Source: Oligoflexia bacterium
GTDB taxonomy: Bacteria > Bdellovibrionota > UBA1018
Direction: 5' to 3'
Length of the DNA stretch: 9,803 nt
Assembly: GCA_903928955.1 (NCBI GenBank)
Contig: CAIYTD010000086.1
Span: 1 to 9,803 of the forward strand
The position numbers and the translations under genes were made by a program. Position 1 is the first letter of the stretch; each line of letters begins with the position of its first letter. The notes beneath the pieces were generated by a model. That model was not told the DNA's origin and did no database searches. It saw only the letters and a list, made by a program, of their open reading frames with translations. This document shows, piece after piece, positions 7,102-9,803 of the stretch.

Positions 7102-7653
7102 TTAAACTTCACGTACAATCTTCAAAGTTTTAATTCCTAATTCTTCACGAGGCCGATCCATGGAATCTGTGACAGCTGCACCTAATTTATTTAAAACATC
7201 TTCCCCCTTGACTACTCTGCCAAAAACGGAATGCTTACCATCTAACCAGGGAGTAGGGACTAAGGTAATAAAAAACTGACTCCCATTCGTATGGGGGCCA
7301 GCATTTGCCATAGACAAGACACCGGATGTATTGTGCTTCAAGGATGCATCAAATTCATCTTTAAATCGATATCCTGGCCCGCCTGTGCCTTGACCTAATC
7401 GATCGCCCCCCTGCACCATAAAATTCTTGATAATACGATGAAAAAGAGTGCCATCATAATAGGGCTCATTTGATTTTTTACCTATTTTAGGATCCACGTA
7501 CTCTTTTTCCCCAGTTGCTAAACCAACAAAGTTTTTTACAGTTTCAGGAGTTTTTTCTTCCTCAAGCTTGCAAATCATTTGTCCCACTGTGGTCTCAAAA
7601 ACTGCATAGAGACCTTTACCTAGACCTAAATTTTCTTCGCTAATAGATGCCAT
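7102..7653 (-). CDS. Cyclophilin-type peptidyl-prolyl cis-trans isomerase
   Basis: Cyclophilins speed cis-trans isomerisation of proline peptide bonds and help folding. I place the start at the second Met (7653), where AAAGGAA sits five bases upstream; the longer frame from 7695 adds 14 residues and has no ribosome binding site. The 183-residue product has no signal peptide, so it is probably cytoplasmic. Residues in its own numbering that match the cyclophilin active site are Arg73 in LFHR, Phe78, Met79 and Gln81 in NFMVQGGD, Gln126 and Phe127 in GSQFFIT, Trp136 and His141 in PWLDGKH. A segment at about 48-66 (GEKEYVDPKIGKKSNEPYYDG), longer than in E. coli PpiB, is common in many bacterial cyclophilins. 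It is the third gene of a minus-strand cluster, 45 bases after the SH3 protein. Whether it aids that envelope protein is unknown. Confidence 0.93.
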   Translation of the reverse strand: MASISEENLGLGKGLYAVFETTVGQMICKLEEEKTPETVKNFVGLATGEKEYVDPKIGKKSNEPYYDGTLFHRIIKNFMVQGGDRLGQGTGGPGYRFKDEFDASLKHNTSGVLSMANAGPHTNGSQFFITLVPTPWLDGKHSVFGRVVKGEDVLNKLGAAVTDSMDRPREELGIKTLKIVREV

Positions 7654-7658
7654 AGAGA

Positions 7659-7665
7659 TTCCTTT
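7659..7665 (-). promoter_or_regulatory. Ribosome binding site that decides the cyclophilin start
   Basis: On the minus strand this reads AAAGGAA, followed by five bases and ATG at 7653. The upstream ATG at 7695 has no such site, so the shorter protein is preferred. Confidence 0.6.
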
Positions 7666-7698
7666 ATTTTCAACGGTGATAACATGATTTTTCATCGT

Positions 7699-8466
7699 TC
7701 AGAAGTGCAAACCTAAACCAGTGGATCCCCAGAGATGAAGAAACTGAGGCGATCCAGTCAAGGTTGTCATTGCAGAAACCTCAAAATAGAAAGAAAAGTG
7801 AGTACCATAATAAAGTGAGAGAGGATAATTCAGACCAATACTCCCTCCCCCCTCCAAAGAACTAGACTGAAGACCGGTTCCCAATCTCAATCGAATTTCA
7901 GGCTCCATCCTCGACTCCTGATAAATCCGAAAAACGAGAACGCCAGAAGCAATCGGGTCATTTTGAAAAGAAATATAATTGGCTCCCAAAGATAAAAAAC
8001 GATGTAAATAACCATGGGAGGCTAATGGTAAACAAAAAGAAAATTCACCTTCCCCTGCCCATTCCAGACTTCCTGAAAAAAATTCTGCTCCTCCTAAAAG
8101 CATGCCCCGAATCACAAAGCCCCAAGGTGCAACTCCTTCGTCCGGAGGCCCAGCAATAGGTGCAAACCCGACATCACTGAAAGCCCGGAGATCCTCAAAA
8201 GTAGCCACCTCATGCGAAAGGACGTATCCGTACACCCCAGAGGGTAATTTAACTTTGTACCATTCCAATTCCTGTTCATCTCGAACCAGATTAGAACTCA
8301 CGGAAAGAATGACACCTTTTGGAAGGGTTGCAACTAAAGGTGAAATCGAGGAAGCAGCTTCATGCACTTCTACATTATTCTGAAGTATTTTAGCTCTCTG
8401 ACTCGCAAAAAGAATTCCAGATTGAAAAACCCAGAAAATAAAAAGAAAACATAAACGTTTCCTCAC
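7699..8466 (-). CDS. Exported SH3-domain protein with a beta-rich, barrel-like C-terminal region
   Basis: The product has 255 residues. The first 22 form a signal peptide (MRKRLC, a hydrophobic core, then ILFAS), with no lipobox at the end. Residues about 25-88 look like a bacterial SH3b domain (AKILQNNVEVHEAAS, then LPKGVILSV, EWYKVKLPSGVYGYVLS); such domains often bind peptidoglycan or peptides. After a linker, about 115-255 are alternating, glycine- and aromatic-rich strands ending in GLGLHF. A C-terminal Phe after beta strands is typical of outer-membrane barrels, so I infer a protein anchored in the outer membrane with the SH3 domain in the periplasm. The start is GTG, overlapping the Nudix stop as GTGA, which points to translational coupling. 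I do not recognise a named family. A soluble periplasmic beta protein is the alternative. Confidence 0.75.
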   Translation of the reverse strand: MRKRLCFLFIFWVFQSGILFASQRAKILQNNVEVHEAASSISPLVATLPKGVILSVSSNLVRDEQELEWYKVKLPSGVYGYVLSHEVATFEDLRAFSDVGFAPIAGPPDEGVAPWGFVIRGMLLGGAEFFSGSLEWAGEGEFSFCLPLASHGYLHRFLSLGANYISFQNDPIASGVLVFRIYQESRMEPEIRLRLGTGLQSSSLEGGGSIGLNYPLSLYYGTHFSFYFEVSAMTTLTGSPQFLHLWGSTGLGLHF

Positions 8467-8903
8467 GCAAGGCGATCCACTAATAGCTGCAGCATCTCCC
8501 GATTAGAAGGATAACGCACCTTTTCTAGTGCTATTTCCGCTGGCACCCAAAGATAATCGGTATGCTCCCGTTGATCTAAACGAATTTTTGGCAAAGTTTT
8601 CTCATCTCCAGAGACAGCTAGGAAATAGCCATACTCACGATTGACACGTCCACGACTCACAAACTCAAAATTTTTTTCAAGCGATTGGGGCGGAAAGGGA
8701 AAAATAAGCCCCGTTTCCTCTTCTGCCTCTCGCTGAGCAGCATCTAAAAGAGACTCTCCTGGCTCTACCCCTCCTGTAACGGGCTGCCAAAATCCTCCCC
8801 GAGTAGAATGGGTATGAAGAATCAGAAAAAGCAAAGTGGGGTTCTCCAGATTTTTCCAATAAATCCAAACTTGAACTTTTAATGAAGGGGGTTGAGAGGA
8901 CAT
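8463..8903 (-). CDS. Nudix hydrolase, NudB-like (possible dihydroneopterin triphosphate pyrophosphatase)
   Basis: Nudix enzymes hydrolyse nucleoside diphosphates linked to another group. The Nudix box Gx5Ex7REUxEExGU is intact at 44-66: Gly44, Glu50, Arg58-Glu59, Glu62-Glu63, Gly65, Leu66. The box context FWQPVTGGVEPGE resembles E. coli NudB (FWQSVTGSVEEGE), and the C-terminal helix with SNREMLQLLV matches NudB's SNRQAIEQFV. NudB removes pyrophosphate from dihydroneopterin triphosphate in folate synthesis and also acts on dATP. The 146-residue length fits. No folate gene lies nearby, so substrate is inferred from similarity only. No ribosome binding site is evident before the ATG, so a short leader or another start is possible. 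It is the first gene of the minus-strand cluster, 85 bases from the divergent tRNA gene. Confidence 0.85.
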   Translation of the reverse strand: MSSQPPSLKVQVWIYWKNLENPTLLFLILHTHSTRGGFWQPVTGGVEPGESLLDAAQREAEEETGLIFPFPPQSLEKNFEFVSRGRVNREYGYFLAVSGDEKTLPKIRLDQREHTDYLWVPAEIALEKVRYPSNREMLQLLVDRLA

Positions 8904-8941
8904 ATCTAGAACAAATTAGGATAAAAGCCTCATTCAGGCAA

Positions 8942-8970
8942 TTGCTTTTTATTCCTGATAAAACTATGTT
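8942..8970 (+). promoter_or_regulatory. Probable sigma-70 promoter of tRNA-Thr
   Basis: TTGCTT at 8942-8947 and TATGTT at 8965-8970 are separated by 17 bases, the ideal spacing. Transcription would begin near 8977, about 12 bases before the tRNA. Confidence 0.5.
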
Positions 8971-8988
8971 AGCAGTCTACAGTTTTAT

Positions 8989-9064
8989 GCCGATGTAGCT
9001 CAGTTGGTAGAGCAACGCTTTCGTAAAGCGTAGGTCGCCGGTTCGATTCCGGCCATCGGCTCCA
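8989..9064 (+). tRNA. tRNA-Thr (anticodon CGT)
   Basis: A complete 76-base cloverleaf can be drawn: acceptor GCCGATG pairing with CATCGGC, D stem GCTC/GAGC, anticodon stem ACGCT/AGCGT with loop TTCGTAA (anticodon CGT at 9022-9024, reading ACG codons), variable AGGTC, T stem GCCGG/CCGGC with loop TTCGATT, discriminator T and an encoded CCA at 9062-9064. It decodes threonine and is divergent from the Nudix gene. No mismatch is seen in any stem. An accessory-looking region starts about 120 bases downstream; tRNA 3' ends are frequent integration sites, but no second copy of this 3' end is in the window. Confidence 0.96.
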
Positions 9065-9295
9065 GTTTAAATATCGTGTTTTAAGTTTTTTCATACTCAG
9101 AAATAAAAGACCTATTAACTAAAAACAATAAATATATTCAATAGTTGGCATACATGATGTAAAATCAAGCGTAAGGGAAACTTTTACGACCTAAGAAGCC
9201 TTCGCTCGATAGATCCGTTTGGCGTCCTATGGTAGGGGGGTTTCGGAAAATGTGAAAGACTTCCCAATTTCCTTCCTCCTTCCAGTCGCATCCGC
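9065..9295. other. Stretch after the tRNA with no recognised gene
   Basis: The first 110 bases are AT-rich, with a weak all-AT hairpin and six T at 9086-9091 that might end the tRNA transcript. From about 9170 the sequence becomes clearly GC-richer. CGTAAGG...CTTTTACG (around 9170-9190) can form a small hairpin. A 58-codon minus-strand frame can be read across part of the GC-rich stretch, but it resembles nothing and other frames are full of stops. It may be decayed coding DNA. Confidence 0.4.
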
Positions 9296-9447
9296 CTACA
9301 GCGAGGTAGACCTAAATTGGCCGCTGACATACTCCCCATAAACCTCCACCAGCCAAGCATCCCAATAGGCTACGTCGACTTCTCATAGGGAATTTCACCT
9401 TGCCGGACTTTAAGGAGCAATTCTCTTTCAGGTCGGGGAAAATTAAC
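9296..9447 (-). pseudogene. Remnant resembling the C-terminus of a nucleotidyltransferase-superfamily protein, frameshifted
   Basis: On the minus strand from 9447 the frame reads VNFPRPERELLLKVRQGEIPYE and then, at about 9381-9384, slips by one base. Adding one G (GAGAA to GAGGAA) restores a continuous reading EVDVAYWDAWLVEVYGEYVSG and so on, to a TAG at 9296. From memory, the pattern RPxRExLLxxRxGExxYEEVxxxxxxxLxxxxxxY is like the end of COG3541-type predicted nucleotidyltransferases, but I could not test this. There is no start codon or N-terminal domain, and the piece begins exactly where the TnpB element appears to end. I infer a gene interrupted by the insertion and now decaying. The catalytic half would lie beyond the other end of the element, or be lost. 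A chance reading frame remains possible. Confidence 0.4.
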
Positions 9448-9520
9448 GTCCTCACCGGCCTGAAGGCCCATTTCGGTCCGCTTGCGCGGCGGTGATTCCC
9501 TTAAGCAGCTTTCGCTGCTC
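9423..9520 (-). ncRNA. Probable omega-RNA (reRNA) scaffold and guide of the TnpB element
   Basis: TnpB nucleases use an RNA made from the 3' end of tnpB and the right end of the element, with a guide taken from flanking DNA. On the minus strand three hairpins follow each other: AGCAGC-GAAA-GCTGCT (9519-9504) within the last tnpB codons; an outer stem TCACC (9495-9491)/GGTGA (9456-9452) that encloses CCGC-GCAA-GCGG (9489-9478) and GGCC-TTCA-GGCC (9468-9457). Two loops are GNRA type. The end GGTGAGGACGTTAA resembles, from memory, the ISDra2 right end (GTGTGAGGTTCAA). If the scaffold ends near 9443, the guide would be about 9442-9423. The 5' end of the RNA lies further inside tnpB and cannot be set. 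Confidence 0.55.
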
Positions 9521-9803
9521 TTAGCGAGTCACGCCCGACTCGGAGAATATTCAAAGCGGCATTAATATCACGATCGTGATGCACATGACATTCGCTGCAA
9601 ATCCATTCTCTTACCCCAAGACCACTTAGTCCGCTCGGCCCTGTTTTTTTGTGACAGTGTGAGCAAGTGATTGTGGAGGAATTCTCATTCACTTCATAAT
9701 AATGTCCTGAGCGCCTAATGGCTTTATATTTCAGAAAATCTCGGATGACTCCGATTGAAGCGTCTGTTGAACTTTTTCCATTTCCTGATTGGACAAACTT
9801 TCC
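9443..9803 (-). mobile_element. Right end of an IS200/IS605-family element, continuing past the window edge
   Basis: The tnpB 3' part plus the structured segment to about 9443 form the right end. These elements lack terminal inverted repeats and target duplications and end in subterminal hairpins, as seen here. The exact end (GTTAA at 9447-9443) is inferred from the position of the last hairpin and the onset of unrelated coding-like DNA. The left end is outside the window. Confidence 0.65.
9501..9803 (-). CDS. tnpB: IS200/IS605-family TnpB (OrfB), C-terminal part only
   Basis: The frame runs from the stop at 9501 to the window edge without interruption, so 100 residues of a protein normally near 350-400 are visible. 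TnpB is an RNA-guided DNA nuclease related to Cas12 that helps the transposon persist. Seen here are the block KSSTDASIGVIRDFLKYKA (10-28 of the visible part), the zinc ribbon with Cys47-x2-Cys50 and Cys69-x2-Cys72 around GPSGLSGLGVREW, and the last RuvC motif HDRDINAALNIL, in which Asp79 is the likely catalytic acid. The usual CG before HDRD reads CH. The tail RVGRDSLRAAKAA coincides with a hairpin in the RNA. The GTG at 9692 is not taken as a start because family sequence continues upstream. Whether a TnpA is present is unknown. The visible part is intact. Confidence 0.9.
   Translation of the reverse strand, partial: GKFVQSGNGKSSTDASIGVIRDFLKYKAIRRSGHYYEVNENSSTITCSHCHKKTGPSGLSGLGVREWICSECHVHHDRDINAALNILRVGRDSLRAAKAA

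Noticed and set aside
8102..8383. A 93-residue plus-strand frame opposite the SH3 protein
   Set aside because: It is antisense to a gene with a clear signal peptide and SH3 domain, and it resembles no family.
8913..8941. Promoter for the Nudix gene: TTGCCT and TAATTT on the minus strand, 17 bases apart
   Set aside because: Both boxes match the consensus poorly (four and three of six), so it is not listed as a feature.
9066..9091. Terminator after tRNA-Thr
   Set aside because: The stem is five A-T pairs before six T; too weak to call, though transcription may end there.
9501..9692. A 63-residue stand-alone zinc-ribbon protein starting at GTG 9692
   Set aside because: The same frame continues with TnpB-like sequence to the window edge, so it is the end of tnpB.
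1..9803. CRISPR array, rRNA or replication origin
   Set aside because: No regularly spaced repeats, rRNA-like sequence or clustered DnaA-box-like repeats were seen.

Overview
The window looks like ordinary chromosome from a low-GC (about 40% by eye), diderm, chemotactic bacterium, with the edge of a mobile or accessory region at its right end. A diderm cell is suggested by a signal-peptide protein that ends in a beta-rich, phenylalanine-terminated tail like an outer-membrane barrel. A CheY next to a CheC/CheX-type protein, a Lon protease and paired CNNM/CorC proteins would fit a Bdellovibrio-like, deltaproteobacterial or spirochaete genome. The sequence alone does not fix the lineage.

Bases 1-6833, plus strand: (i) the 3' part of a degenerate HD-GYP-type gene whose start lies outside the window; (ii) lon, full length, with all ATPase and protease motifs; (iii) two CNNM/CorC-type membrane proteins joined by an ATGA overlap; (iv) cheY, a CheC/CheX-like probable phosphatase and a small one-pass membrane protein, closely packed. 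Spacings run from 89 bases to small overlaps, so this may be one long transcript or a few nested ones. A possible extra promoter lies before cheY.

Bases 6834-8903, mostly minus strand: a convergent block transcribed as Nudix hydrolase (NudB-like), then an SH3/beta-rich envelope protein (GTGA overlap), then a cyclophilin, and possibly a 50-residue membrane or secreted peptide with a good ribosome binding site at 6816-6968. The two blocks meet tail to tail near 6833.

Bases 8942-9064: a promoter-like pair and a complete tRNA-Thr(CGT) gene with encoded CCA, divergent from the Nudix gene.

Bases 9065-9803: after an AT-rich gap the composition becomes visibly GC-richer. On the minus strand lies the C-terminal 100 residues of an IS200/IS605-type TnpB, running off the right edge, followed by a compact multi-hairpin segment that looks like the right end and omega-RNA scaffold of the element. 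Directly beyond it is a short, frame-broken piece that reads like the C-terminal part of a nucleotidyltransferase-superfamily protein. The simplest reading is that the TnpB element sits in or beside a decayed nucleotidyltransferase gene, so its RNA guide would be copied from that gene. This is the most interesting part of the window, but the left half of the element is not visible.
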